Origin: Actinomycetota bacterium
GTDB lineage: Bacteria > Actinomycetota > Acidimicrobiia > Acidimicrobiales > Poriferisodalaceae
Direction: 5' to 3'
Length of the DNA: 64,000 nt
NCBI GenBank assembly: GCA_014238065.1
Contig: JABABU010000021.1
Coordinates: 38,781-102,780 of the forward strand
The notes under the pieces are model-generated. The model was not told the origin of the DNA, searched no databases, and was given only the letters and a program-made list of their open reading frames with translations. This document shows, in pieces, positions 44,723 through 53,289 of this stretch (position 1 is its first letter; every line of letters starts with the position of its first letter). The translations under genes and the position numbers were made by a program.

Positions 44723-45262
44723 CTAGCTGGGCTCGTTGGCTACATCGATGTTGAAGCGCCAGTTCGCCTGATCGGTGATCGTGATCGTCGTGTCGTACAC
44801 GTCGGCGGAGTTCGGGTCGTTGAGTCGGCACAGAACGGTGCTGTCCGAGCCGACGATGATCGGGCCGTTACCACAGTCGAGAGAGCCATCGGGGAGCTCG
44901 AGTGCGTTCTCGGTGTTGAGCGCATCGACGATGGACTGCTCGAAGCCGGGGACGGCGGACGCCACCAGCATGTTCGTCGAGTTGGCGAACACCTCGTTGT
45001 CGCCGATGTCGACGGTGAAGATGATGACTCGTCCGTCATCGGCGGTTCCCGTGCAATCGAACTGGTCACCTTGGGCAGGGTCCTCGAGTTCGGGACACGA
45101 AGCGGTCAACGTCAGCCCGACCTGTTCGGAGAGATCACCTTCGATGAGCTCCGATGCCGCATCCTCGGCCGACTGGCCGCCGATGCTGAACGAGACGTTG
45201 CCGCTGCATGCAGCCACCATGGCCGAGACTGCGATGAACGAGAGGGCGGTGCGAACGTGCAT
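44723..45262 (-). CDS. DUF4333-type lipoprotein
   Basis: A 179-residue lipoprotein: signal MHVRTALSFIAVSAMVAAC with a lipobox, then two DUF4333-like modules, each with a Cys pair (CPELEDPAQGDQFDCTG; SLDCGNGPIIVGSDSTVLC). Such proteins are common in mycobacteria and relatives and have no known activity. A TACCCT element six bases upstream supports ATG 45262 as a leaderless start. The open frame continues 55 codons upstream to a GTG at 45427, reading like coding sequence, so a longer form cannot be excluded. Confidence 0.75.
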   Translation of the reverse strand: MHVRTALSFIAVSAMVAACSGNVSFSIGGQSAEDAASELIEGDLSEQVGLTLTASCPELEDPAQGDQFDCTGTADDGRVIIFTVDIGDNEVFANSTNMLVASAVPGFEQSIVDALNTENALELPDGSLDCGNGPIIVGSDSTVLCRLNDPNSADVYDTTITITDQANWRFNIDVANEPS

Positions 45263-45557
45263 GGACGAAGGGTACGCAGCGAACGAGCAATCTGCCATGA
45301 GGGGCAGCGTGGCGTCGTACCCGACGACGCGCGGCGATTCGGCGACCAACTCCTCGGGAAACCTGGGGCCCTCAAAGTCATCTCCGATCGCGTTCCCCAG
45401 ACGCTTGACCACCATCGACGACCACACACGTTGGCGGTCGAGTCCGTCCTGAATGACCTGGATTGCGACCGGCGAGACAGTTGGTGACGACCTTCATCAC
45501 CGAGCTCGATGAATCCAGTTCTCACCCGATCTCCTGGTGGTCGAGAGACAAAGGGGT
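45263..45557. other. Interval with no confirmed gene
   Basis: This 295-bp stretch lies between the lipoprotein start and the nucS stop. On the minus strand the lipoprotein frame stays open from 45427 and beyond to a TGA near 45508, and translates to plausible sequence (VKRLGNAIGDDFEG, FPEELVAESPRVVG) but without a ribosome site. It may be an N-terminal extension, a decayed gene, or chance. Confidence 0.4.
45269..45274 (-). promoter_or_regulatory. -10 element TACCCT for a leaderless lipoprotein transcript
   Basis: On the minus strand, TACCCT is 6 nt before ATG 45262. Confidence 0.4.
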
Positions 45558-46217
45558 TCAGAACAGCTTGAGTTCGTTCGATTCGATGCCGCGGAGTTCG
45601 TCGTAGTCGAGCGTGACACATCGGATCCCGCGAGCTTCCGCCAGCACCCTGGCTTGAGGTTTGATCTCTTGGGCCGCGAACACACCGCGCACCGGCGACA
45701 GGTTGCCGTCGCGGTCGAGACGGTCGAGATAGCGGGTCAGCTGTTCGACACCGTCGATCTCGCCGCGGCGTTTGATCTCGACAGCCACGGCCATGCCCTC
45801 GTCGTCACGACACAAAAGATCGACTGGTCCGATGTCGGTCGGGTATTCACGCCTGACGAGTTTCCATCCGTTGCCGAGCATCTCGACATCTCTGGCCAGA
45901 AGTTCCTGGAGGTGTGCCTCGACTCCATCCTTCTGGAGCCCCGGATCCACTCCCATTTCGTGTGAGGAGTCGGCGTAGATCTCATGAAGCCAGATGCGCA
46001 GCACCTCGCCCTTCGGGCTGGTGACGGTCCACCCCTCGTCGTCCTCGGACAACCGGTTCGGCGCGTTCATCCAGTTGAGCGGCTTGTAGGCGCCACCATC
46101 GGCGTGCACAGCGACGCATCCATCGGCCTTGACCATGATGAGACGCGTCGCCTCCGGGAGATGGGCTTGCAGCCGACCCTCGTAGTCGACGCTGCATCTG
46201 GCGATCACGAGTCGCAT
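45558..46217 (-). CDS. nucS: Mismatch-specific endonuclease NucS (EndoMS)
   Basis: A 219-residue NucS protein, the non-canonical mismatch-repair nuclease of actinobacteria and archaea that lack MutS/MutL. The N-terminal DNA-binding domain begins [16 protein letters not shown]. The RecB-like nuclease core has Asp133 ([11 protein letters not shown]), Glu147 and Lys149 ([17 protein letters not shown]). The C-terminus ends NELKLF, a beta-clamp-binding type tail. It makes double-strand cuts at mismatches. The TAGCGT promoter element upstream uses the TAG stop of the ABC1-kinase gene as its first three bases. Confidence 0.95.
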   Translation of the reverse strand: MRLVIARCSVDYEGRLQAHLPEATRLIMVKADGCVAVHADGGAYKPLNWMNAPNRLSEDDEGWTVTSPKGEVLRIWLHEIYADSSHEMGVDPGLQKDGVEAHLQELLARDVEMLGNGWKLVRREYPTDIGPVDLLCRDDEGMAVAVEIKRRGEIDGVEQLTRYLDRLDRDGNLSPVRGVFAAQEIKPQARVLAEARGIRCVTLDYDELRGIESNELKLF

Positions 46218-46224
46218 CGCCGAG

Positions 46225-46230
46225 ACGCTA
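46225..46230 (-). promoter_or_regulatory. -10 element TAGCGT for a leaderless nucS transcript
   Basis: On the minus strand, TAGCGT is 7 nt before ATG 46217. Its TAG is the stop codon of the upstream ABC1 gene. Confidence 0.45.
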
Positions 46231-47853
46231 CTGTTCTGCCGCTTCGGTGCCGCCCATGCGTTTCACGATCAGCTCACGCCGTTGCCTGAGCTCTTTCCAT
46301 GTGAGGGAGTCGACGTCGGGGTCGAGACCCATCGAGGCCTTCACGCCCGTCATGTCGATGCCGTCGGGGTCGACGGCGAGGCCCGAGTCGTTGGCCAGCT
46401 GAACGGCGTGGTTCATGGCGAAGTGCATGGCGATGGCCTGCACCTCGCCGATGAGATCGATCTCCGGCGCGAGATGGCCGATCATGGACGAAAGGAAGAT
46501 CATGTTCTTGACGAACAGCATCAGCTCTTTCGGCATCCGTGCTCCGTAGCCCAGCATCGCTTTCACGACCCGTTGGACCTCTACGAGCAGCTGTTCCTGG
46601 CTGAGCGTTGTCGGGTCGATGGGTGGGCCGTCGAGTCCGAGATCGGTGATGACCGCCTGGAGGTCGGCGTCGGCAGGGAGCGCTCCGAGATCCCTGAGGC
46701 CCTCCAGCTGGACCATGACGTCATTCGACGTCGCCCCCATCAGCAACCGGAGGAACGCTCTGCGTTTGAAGGCGTTCATTCGCCCGGTGATGCCGAAATC
46801 GAGGAGCGCCACCTTGCCATCTGGCTGAACGAACAGGTTCCCGCCGTGGAAGTCGCCATGGAACACTCCGTGGAGGGTCGCGCTCTCGAGGAACGCGACC
46901 ATGACGTTGCGGACAACCGCCTTCGTGTCGACGCCGGCCTCGAGCATTCCCGCAACGTCTTCGAAGGCGAACCCTTCGACCTTCTCCATCACCAACATCC
47001 TGGGGCTGACGAGATCGGGATGAGGTCGGGGTACCACCCAATCGGTCTGGTCAAGGGTTCGCAGCACAGTGGCCACATCGAGCAGGTTCTGCGCCTCCAA
47101 CCTGAAGTCGAGTTCTTCGCTGATGGTTTCGGCGAACAGTTCGACCAGCGCAGGGGGATTTGCCAGCGAACTGATCGGAATACGCCCGACCAGGAACGGC
47201 GCCAGCCACGCGAGAACTCGGAGATCGTCGCCGACCAGTTCACCGACAGTCGACCGCTGAACCTTCACCACCACTTGCTCGCCGGTTCTCAGCCGCGCCT
47301 CGTGAACCTGGGCGACGGAGGCGGCGGCGACTGCATCGTGCGAGATCCAGTCGAAGATGTCCTCAGGTGGCCTGTCGAGTTCGCCCCTGAGCGTGTCTCG
47401 CACGGTGTCGAACGACTCGGGTTCGACTTGGTCTCTGCACTTCTTGAGCTCGTCGACGAGCTCCTCAGGGAACAGGCCTTCGCCAGCGGAGATGATCTGC
47501 GCCAGCTTGATGTATGTCGGCCCGAGCGACTCGCACGCGTTTCGTAGCCGCCGAGCCAGATCGGCCCGACTTGCAGAAGGATCGCTTGACTTCTTCGCAG
47601 CGCGACGACCAAGGAGCCTCCACATCAGGATGGCGAGGCCGAGGTGTCTCGCCGTGACAAGAAGCCGCCAGAGAGGAGGAAATCGGCGAGTCCTGACGAG
47701 TGAAGGAACGGAGCGACGGACGCTTGCTCTCACCTCATCGAGTCCTGCGGTCCACGGAAGGTCGTCGAGTTCGACGATCCATGGAGGGTCGTCGCTGAAG
47801 GTGGCGAACTCGCGGTCGGCTGGACGCCTGTGGTTGGAGGGAGGGACGTTCAC
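46228..47853 (-). CDS. ABC1/UbiB-family atypical kinase
   Basis: A 541-residue AarF/UbiB-like protein. The family motifs are [13 protein letters not shown] (KxGQ-type), the Ala-rich nucleotide loop [13 protein letters not shown], the lysine [27 protein letters not shown], the catalytic [15 protein letters not shown] and metal-binding ALLDFGITG. Members support quinone lipid biosynthesis or lipid homeostasis, possibly as ATPases rather than kinases. The C-terminus has a hydrophobic stretch near 430-450. GTG start, divergent from the PEP-utilizing gene. Confidence 0.9.
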   Translation of the reverse strand: MNVPPSNHRRPADREFATFSDDPPWIVELDDLPWTAGLDEVRASVRRSVPSLVRTRRFPPLWRLLVTARHLGLAILMWRLLGRRAAKKSSDPSASRADLARRLRNACESLGPTYIKLAQIISAGEGLFPEELVDELKKCRDQVEPESFDTVRDTLRGELDRPPEDIFDWISHDAVAAASVAQVHEARLRTGEQVVVKVQRSTVGELVGDDLRVLAWLAPFLVGRIPISSLANPPALVELFAETISEELDFRLEAQNLLDVATVLRTLDQTDWVVPRPHPDLVSPRMLVMEKVEGFAFEDVAGMLEAGVDTKAVVRNVMVAFLESATLHGVFHGDFHGGNLFVQPDGKVALLDFGITGRMNAFKRRAFLRLLMGATSNDVMVQLEGLRDLGALPADADLQAVITDLGLDGPPIDPTTLSQEQLLVEVQRVVKAMLGYGARMPKELMLFVKNMIFLSSMIGHLAPEIDLIGEVQAIAMHFAMNHAVQLANDSGLAVDPDGIDMTGVKASMGLDPDVDSLTWKELRQRRELIVKRMGGTEAAEQ

Positions 47854-47967
47854 GGCGCTGTGAGTCTCGCAGCTTTGGTGACGCTTACTTCACTGGCAGG
47901 GTTTTCAGCAGATGGAGTGCCGTCTACTGTGCGGCTATCGGGTCGAGGTGGCCGCCGAGGGGGAACG

Positions 47968-49737
47968 ATGGTTGACAGATGGATTGTCGAAACGAAGCCG
48001 AGCGAACGGTTTCCGATCTACACGCGCGGAAACGTTGGCGAGGTCTTTCCTGATCCCGTGGCGCCCCTGACGTTCTCGTTTGCCTTCGACGATGGGAATG
48101 GGAATCTCGGATTCTCGGAAATGGGTTTCCGAAACGCGTTTGTGCGACTCGGCTCGTTCGATCACGACGAGTTCGATCAGGACGAATGTGTCTTCCTCGG
48201 TGTGAACGGTGGGTACTGCTACCTCAACGCATCGGCAATGCGCCTGTTCGGTGCGCGGGCACCCGGCATGACCGCCGAGGACATCGATGCGCTCTTCTTC
48301 GGGGCACAACCGGGCGTCCCTCCCTATGAGGAACAGCCCGGCGACGTTCGGCCGGACCTCGAGGCGAAGATCGGAGAGACCTTCGGCTGGGCGCTCACCA
48401 CCGAGAGATTGGACGACGTTCTCCAAGACGAGCGCGATATGAACGCGCTGAGAGCGAGCCGACCTGACGTGTCGGCGATGTCAGATCGCGACCTCGTCGA
48501 CAGGGCGCTCGAGCTCAGCGCCGACCCGTTCCCCCACATTTTCTCCCAGCACATCTACATCACCATGCTGGCTTCGGTCCCTACCGGAATCGTCACCGCG
48601 GTGTGTGAAGCGGTCGGGAGACCGCAGGACGCACTGAAGCTCATCGCGGGAGTTGGCGACGTCGAGTCAGCGGCCCCATCGATGGCGATGTGGGAACTCG
48701 GAAGAATGGTGGCCGCCTCAGACAGCCTGAACGAAGCCTTCGACATGGGTGTCAAGAACATCGTCACCAACGTCGAAGCCGCAGCGGGACCAGAAGCCGA
48801 TGAGTTCCGTGCCGCGTTCGCCGACTTCCTCTTCAAGTACGGAGCCCGCGGCCCGAATGAGTGGGAGGTCAGGGAGCCGACGTGGGAGGTCGAGCCAGAG
48901 TTGGCACTCGCCGCGATCGACAGGATGCGACTTTCTCCTGACAGCGCAGCTCCGACCGGTCACAACAAAGAGCTTGCCGGAGAACGGCTTCGACTGATCG
49001 AAGAGATTGGTGGCATGGTCCAAGCAGATCCGGAGACCTACGGCCAGTTCATGGCCGGCTGCAGCGCGGCCGGTGTGTTCATGCCTGGCCGCGAGCGCAC
49101 GAAGACGAACGCCGTCAAGCTCGTGCAGGAGCTCCGCATCCCGCTTCGTGAGTACGGTCGCAGGATGGTCGACCGAGGCCACTGGGAGCTGATCAACGAC
49201 TTCGGATTGCTCACGAAGGCGGAGCTGCTGGACACGCTGGACGACCCCACAGCCCACGCGTCGGTGCTGATAGAGCGCCGTGATGCGATGGCCGAGGTCG
49301 TAGGACTTCAAGAGCCGTTCTTGTTCGTCGGTTCGCCACCGCCGATGTCGGAGTACCAGCGTCGCGACAACGTGGTAGTCGAGCCGGTTGCCAACGGTGA
49401 TGAGCTCGTCGGAATGCCTGGCTGCCCCGGCATCTCGCGCGGCATTGCTCGCGTCGTGCTCGACAGTCACGATCCGTCGGCGCTCGAGCCCGGTGATGTC
49501 CTGATCGCCCCGATCACGGACCCGTCATGGACGCCGCTCTTCGTCCCGGCCAGCGGCGTGATCGTCGACGTAGGAGCACCCCTGAGTCACGCCATCATCG
49601 TCAGCCGTGAACTCGGGATTCCGTGCGTCGTGTCGGTGACCGACGCTACGAGACGAATTCCTGACGGGGCCCTCGTAGAGGTGAACGGTGAGACAGGAGT
49701 GATTACAGTGATCGACACCACGGGTGGTGGCTCGTAG
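47968..49737 (+). CDS. Stand-alone PEP-utilizing-enzyme mobile-domain protein
   Basis: A 589-residue protein whose C-terminus (about 505-585) is the phosphohistidine swivelling domain of PEP-utilizing enzymes: GCPGISRGIARVVL, LIAPITDPSWTPLF and GAPLSHAIIVSRELGIPC, with the phospho-acceptor His541. The ATP-grasp and PEP-binding domains of PEP synthase or rifampin phosphotransferase are not seen. The first 500 residues are a mostly helical region I cannot assign, although it recalls the middle part of PEP-synthase-like proteins. GAGGGGG precedes the ATG at 47968. An MttB-family gene follows after a structured leader. Confidence 0.78.
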   Translation: MVDRWIVETKPSERFPIYTRGNVGEVFPDPVAPLTFSFAFDDGNGNLGFSEMGFRNAFVRLGSFDHDEFDQDECVFLGVNGGYCYLNASAMRLFGARAPGMTAEDIDALFFGAQPGVPPYEEQPGDVRPDLEAKIGETFGWALTTERLDDVLQDERDMNALRASRPDVSAMSDRDLVDRALELSADPFPHIFSQHIYITMLASVPTGIVTAVCEAVGRPQDALKLIAGVGDVESAAPSMAMWELGRMVAASDSLNEAFDMGVKNIVTNVEAAAGPEADEFRAAFADFLFKYGARGPNEWEVREPTWEVEPELALAAIDRMRLSPDSAAPTGHNKELAGERLRLIEEIGGMVQADPETYGQFMAGCSAAGVFMPGRERTKTNAVKLVQELRIPLREYGRRMVDRGHWELINDFGLLTKAELLDTLDDPTAHASVLIERRDAMAEVVGLQEPFLFVGSPPPMSEYQRRDNVVVEPVANGDELVGMPGCPGISRGIARVVLDSHDPSALEPGDVLIAPITDPSWTPLFVPASGVIVDVGAPLSHAIIVSRELGIPCVVSVTDATRRIPDGALVEVNGETGVITVIDTTGGGS

Positions 49738-49780
49738 AAATCGCATAGCCGGAGTGCTCACGCAGTCCGGTCGGCTCTGG

Positions 49781-49859
49781 CCACAGCGGCTCTGGGGGGA
49801 TCTCGCTGTGGTCTGGCCGGGTGGTCAACCCGACTCGGGGGAGCGGGACCCACCCGGCC
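49781..49859 (+). ncRNA. Structured leader of the MttB-family gene (two hairpins)
   Basis: Two perfect stems lie between the stop at 49737 and the ATG at 49889. An 8-bp stem pairs 49781-49788 with 49804-49811 (15-nt G-rich loop), and a 10-bp GC stem pairs 49815-49824 with 49850-49859 (25-nt loop with further internal complementarity). GGCTCTGG occurs twice at the 5' side. I do not recognise a known riboswitch consensus. It may be a regulatory RNA, or a terminator with readthrough, since CTTCTTC follows the second stem. Confidence 0.45.
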
Positions 49860-49888
49860 CTTCTTCGTCCGAACGGGGTTTGTGTGTC

Positions 49889-51430
49889 ATGGCGAGATCG
49901 ACGCCAGCATCACAGCGCCGCGGCGGCCGCGACGCCCGGCTGAGCCGTCGTCGCGCCGCCGGCGAAACACCACCTGCGGTGTTCAGGAGGAAGATTCCGA
50001 CCTATGAGCTTCTCGATGAGGAGGCCCTCGTTGCTCTGGAGGATCAAGCCGAGTGGATCATGTCCGAGGTCGGCATCGAGTTCCGCGGGGATGAAGAGGC
50101 ACTGCGGCTGTTTCGCGATGCAGGAGCGAGCGTCGATGGGGTGACGGTCCGCTTCGATCGTGGTCACGCGGTGGCACTGGCCGCCACAGCTCCGCGCCAG
50201 TTCACCATGGTCGGCCGTGACCCTCAGTCGAACATCGTCCTCGGTGGTGATCACATCGTGCTCATGCCCGGCTACGGGTCGCCGTTCGTGACCGACCTCG
50301 ACAACGGGCGTCGCTACGCAACCCTCGAGGACTTCACCAACTTCGTGAAGATGACCTATTCGACGCCGTGGCTCCAGCACTCGGGAGGCACGGTGTGCGA
50401 GCCCGTTGACGAGCCGGTGAACAAGCGCCACCTCGAGATGGTGTATGCGCATCTGCGTTGGTCTACCAAGCCGTTCATGGGAGGCGTGACCGCGCCGGAA
50501 CGGTCGAGCGACTCGATCGAGTTGGCGCGGATCGCATTCGGCCGCGAGTACCTCGAGCAGAACTGCGTGATCCAGGCCAACGTCAACATCAACTCGCCCT
50601 TGACCTACGACGGTGTCATGTCCTCAGCGCTGCGGATCTACGCCGGAGCGGGCCAGAGTGCAGCCATATCGCCTGCGATCTTCGGTGGTGCAATGGGTCC
50701 GGTGACGCAGGCGGCGGTGGTCGCTCAGACCCACGCCGAGATTCTCGTCGGTATCGCGCTCAGCCAGCTCGTCAGACCCGGCGCGCCCGTCGTCTACGGA
50801 AACTTCAACACCACCATGAACCTGAAGACCGGATCGCTCACCTTCGGCACGCCGGAGTCGAACTTGTCGAACTTCGCATTCGCCCAACTCGGTCGTCGGC
50901 TCGGAGTTCCCGTTCGCTGCGGTGGGCAACTGACCGCGTCGAACAGCGCCGACGGTCAGGCCATGCAGGACTCGACGTCGACGATGCTGGCGGGGATCAT
51001 GGCCGGGTCGAACTTCGTGTTCCACGCAGCGGGATGGCTCGAAGGTGGGTTGACCATGGGGTACGAGAAGTTCGTCATGGATCTCGACCACTGCGGAATG
51101 ATGTTGAAGATGATCGGGGGCCTCGACGTCGACGATGACACGCTCGCGAGGCCGTCGTACGCCCAAGCGGGTCCTGGCGTGACGTTCCTGCAAACCGACC
51201 ACACGTTGGCGAACTTCGAGACGGCCAACTACGTGTCCGAGTTGCCGGATCCTGGCACGTTCGAGCAGTGGACGGACTCGGGCGCGGCCGACGCCGAGGT
51301 GCGTGCGAACTCGAGATGGAAGCAGCTGCTTGCTGACTACGAGCCACCGCCCATCGATCCGGCCGTCGACGAGGAGCTCAGGGACTTCATCGACCGTAAG
51401 AAGGCATCGCAGCCCGACGCCTGGTACTGA
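49889..51430 (+). CDS. MttB-superfamily (trimethylamine methyltransferase-like) protein
   Basis: A 513-residue member of the MttB family. There is no in-frame amber codon, so it is a non-pyrrolysine type; characterised members of that group demethylate quaternary amines such as glycine betaine, passing methyl to a corrinoid protein. Conserved stretches include MPGYGSPFVTDLDNGRRYATL, NVNINSPLTYD, YGNFNTTMNLKTGSLTFGTPE and AAGWLEGGLTMGYEKFVMD. The first 30 residues are basic (RRGGRDARLSRRRA). No corrinoid protein is encoded in the window. GGGG 10-11 bases before the ATG is a weak ribosome site. Confidence 0.88.
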   Translation: MARSTPASQRRGGRDARLSRRRAAGETPPAVFRRKIPTYELLDEEALVALEDQAEWIMSEVGIEFRGDEEALRLFRDAGASVDGVTVRFDRGHAVALAATAPRQFTMVGRDPQSNIVLGGDHIVLMPGYGSPFVTDLDNGRRYATLEDFTNFVKMTYSTPWLQHSGGTVCEPVDEPVNKRHLEMVYAHLRWSTKPFMGGVTAPERSSDSIELARIAFGREYLEQNCVIQANVNINSPLTYDGVMSSALRIYAGAGQSAAISPAIFGGAMGPVTQAAVVAQTHAEILVGIALSQLVRPGAPVVYGNFNTTMNLKTGSLTFGTPESNLSNFAFAQLGRRLGVPVRCGGQLTASNSADGQAMQDSTSTMLAGIMAGSNFVFHAAGWLEGGLTMGYEKFVMDLDHCGMMLKMIGGLDVDDDTLARPSYAQAGPGVTFLQTDHTLANFETANYVSELPDPGTFEQWTDSGAADAEVRANSRWKQLLADYEPPPIDPAVDEELRDFIDRKKASQPDAWY

Positions 51431-51434
51431 GTCG

Positions 51435-52268
51435 CTAGTGACGGCGGCGCGCCGATCGGAAACCGGGGCGTCGACCGGCGATGAGCGCGCTCACGCCCTC
51501 GCGGTATTCGGGGTCGGCCATCATCTGGTTGAGGCGTCGGTTCGAGTCACGCACCGCGGCTCCTGCACCCCTGTGCTGGTCGAGCCACATCTGACGTTTC
51601 GTCGATGCGATCGACGCAGGGCTGACTTCGTCGACGAGCATCCTGGCGTAGGTCATCGCCGCCGAGAGAACTTCGTCCGCGGGGAGAACGTCATTGAAGA
51701 TGCCCCAGTCGGCCAGCTCCGACACGACCGCCTTGCGGCTTGAGAGCAGAAGATCAGCAGCGCGGGTGACGCCGATGAGGCGCGGGAGCATCCAGCTCAT
51801 GCCGTACTCGGCCGCGAGTCCGAGCTTGCCGTGGGCGGTCGTGATCTTCGCCGTCGCGGCCCCGAACCTGATGTCAGCGAACAGGACGACTGCCAGACCG
51901 ACGCCCGCCGCCGAACCATTCATTGCCACAATGATCGGAGTGTTCAATGCCATCTGGAACGCGAAGTCGGCGTCGAAGTCATCGCTGACGCCATAGCCCG
52001 GGTTCGCGAGTTCGACAGGCGTTCCTGGGTCGTAGCTGCCGCGTTCAGCATGCCCATCGAGTGCTTGACTATCGCCGCCGACGCAGAAGGTCTTCCCCTC
52101 GCCGGTGACGACGATCGCCCCGACCTCAGCGTCGTCCTCGGCTTTCTCGATCAGCCACCGGTACTCGGTGTGCATCCTGCCCGTCCACGCGTTGGCCCGA
52201 TGCGGTCGCGACAACGTGATCACTGCGACCCCATCGTCGACCTCATATGTCGTGGCTTTGAGTTCCAT
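51435..52268 (-). CDS. Enoyl-CoA hydratase/isomerase (crotonase) family protein
   Basis: A 277-residue crotonase with oxyanion-hole blocks KTFCVGGDSQALD and GSAAGVGLAVVLFADIRFG. Unlike the crotonase at 34031, it keeps a Glu in GKLGLAAEYGMSWMLPRL, so hydratase or isomerase activity is plausible. The C-terminus is very basic (GFRSARRRH). It is convergent with the MttB-family gene, with four bases between stops. A TAGCCT element six bases before the ATG indicates a leaderless transcript. Confidence 0.87.
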   Translation of the reverse strand: MELKATTYEVDDGVAVITLSRPHRANAWTGRMHTEYRWLIEKAEDDAEVGAIVVTGEGKTFCVGGDSQALDGHAERGSYDPGTPVELANPGYGVSDDFDADFAFQMALNTPIIVAMNGSAAGVGLAVVLFADIRFGAATAKITTAHGKLGLAAEYGMSWMLPRLIGVTRAADLLLSSRKAVVSELADWGIFNDVLPADEVLSAAMTYARMLVDEVSPASIASTKRQMWLDQHRGAGAAVRDSNRRLNQMMADPEYREGVSALIAGRRPGFRSARRRH

Positions 52269-52274
52269 GAGGTG

Positions 52275-52280
52275 AGGCTA
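52275..52280 (-). promoter_or_regulatory. -10 element TAGCCT for a leaderless crotonase transcript
   Basis: On the minus strand, TAGCCT is 6 nt before ATG 52268. Confidence 0.45.
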
Positions 52281-52343
52281 TTGCTTCCCCGCATGGCGAC
52301 TCTGACCCAGGAGGATGTGGGGTGCCCTTGCCGGAGGAGGCGT

Positions 52344-53105
52344 CTATCCGCGGATCGCGAGGTCGAGGGCGGCGAGGGCCTCTTCGGCGTATTCCTGCCG
52401 GCAGATGAGGAGATCAGGGAGCCAGGGGTCGGCGTGGTTGTAGGTCATTTCTGAACCGTCACAACGCGACGCGTGCAGACCTGCGGCGAGAGCAACAACG
52501 GCTGGAGCGCAGTTGTCCCACTCGAATTGGCCGCCGCTGTGCGCGTAGATGTCGCTGTAGCCCAGCACGACCGACATTGCTTTGGCACCTGCTGAGCCGA
52601 GAGACAGGAGTTCTGCGCCGAGCGCTTCGGCAACGACGATGGCAGCAGCGGGGGGTCGCGAGCGGCTCACCACGAGGCGAGGAGGACCCTCCTCGCGATC
52701 GGGGAGCACGGGGGCCGGGTCGCTCGACAGTGTTTGCCCTATGGCGGGTAGGGCGACTGCCCCCGCGGTCGGCTTTCCGCCTTCTGCCAGCGCAACGTGT
52801 ACCGCCCAGTCGCTCCTGCCTCGTTCGCTGAACTCGCGGGTGCCGTCGAGCGGGTCGACGATCCACACTCTTTCGTGGTTGAGTCTATCGAGGTCGTCTC
52901 GTCCCTCTTCGGAGAGGATCGCGTCGCCGGGAAACGACTTCTGGAGCTGCTCCATGATGAAGACGTGGGCCTGACGGTCGCCTTCGTCTTTGATGTCCCA
53001 TGAGTTCATGCCTGCCGCGAACATTTCTTCGCGGATCTCGACCAGCATGGCGCCGGCTTCGGTGGCGATGCGCGCGCTCTCTGAGCAGTCTCTGGCGTCA
53101 GCCAT
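52344..53105 (-). CDS. cysQ: 3'(2'),5'-bisphosphate nucleotidase / inositol-monophosphatase family (CysQ-like)
   Basis: A 253-residue Mg-dependent phosphatase. Metal-binding motifs are LSEEGRDD (Glu) and WIVDPLDGTREF (DPLDGT), with the C-terminal GGQFEWDNCAPAVVALAAG (the WD..A block). It is divergent from cysD-cysN-cysC, which supports the CysQ role: removing 3'-phosphoadenosine 5'-phosphate or PAPS and so balancing sulfate activation. An inositol or fructose-bisphosphate activity is also possible from the fold. GGGAG six bases upstream supports the ATG at 53105. Confidence 0.85.
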   Translation of the reverse strand: MADARDCSESARIATEAGAMLVEIREEMFAAGMNSWDIKDEGDRQAHVFIMEQLQKSFPGDAILSEEGRDDLDRLNHERVWIVDPLDGTREFSERGRSDWAVHVALAEGGKPTAGAVALPAIGQTLSSDPAPVLPDREEGPPRLVVSRSRPPAAAIVVAEALGAELLSLGSAGAKAMSVVLGYSDIYAHSGGQFEWDNCAPAVVALAAGLHASRCDGSEMTYNHADPWLPDLLICRQEYAEEALAALDLAIRG

Positions 53106-53277
53106 GTAGGTCTCCCGATCGTCGGGTTTGGAGGGCACCGAAAGAAGCACCGCCCTGGATTGATCTCCAGGAAATGTGGTTCAAGTATCGGCGGAGTCGG
53201 TCGACGATGTAGGTGATGATAGGAGAACCACTGATGGGAGTAGGCGGCTCGTGGTAGATGCTTCAACATCGGCGTCG

Positions 53278-53283
53278 TACGAT
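53278..53283 (+). promoter_or_regulatory. -10 element TACGAT for a leaderless cysDNC transcript
   Basis: TACGAT lies 6 nt before GTG 53290 and favours that start over GTG 53251. Confidence 0.45.
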
Positions 53284-53289
53284 CACGAC

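Noticed and set aside
46282..47547. 421-codon plus-strand open frame
   Set aside because: It is antisense to the ABC1-kinase gene, with composition rich in Glu/His/Arg and no domain.
49781..49859. Cobalamin, glycine or SAM riboswitch
   Set aside because: I could not match the conserved boxes of these classes; only generic hairpins are visible.
49889..51430. Pyrrolysine-containing trimethylamine methyltransferase
   Set aside because: The MttB-family reading frame has no in-frame TAG, so it is a non-pyrrolysine member and trimethylamine should not be assumed as substrate.
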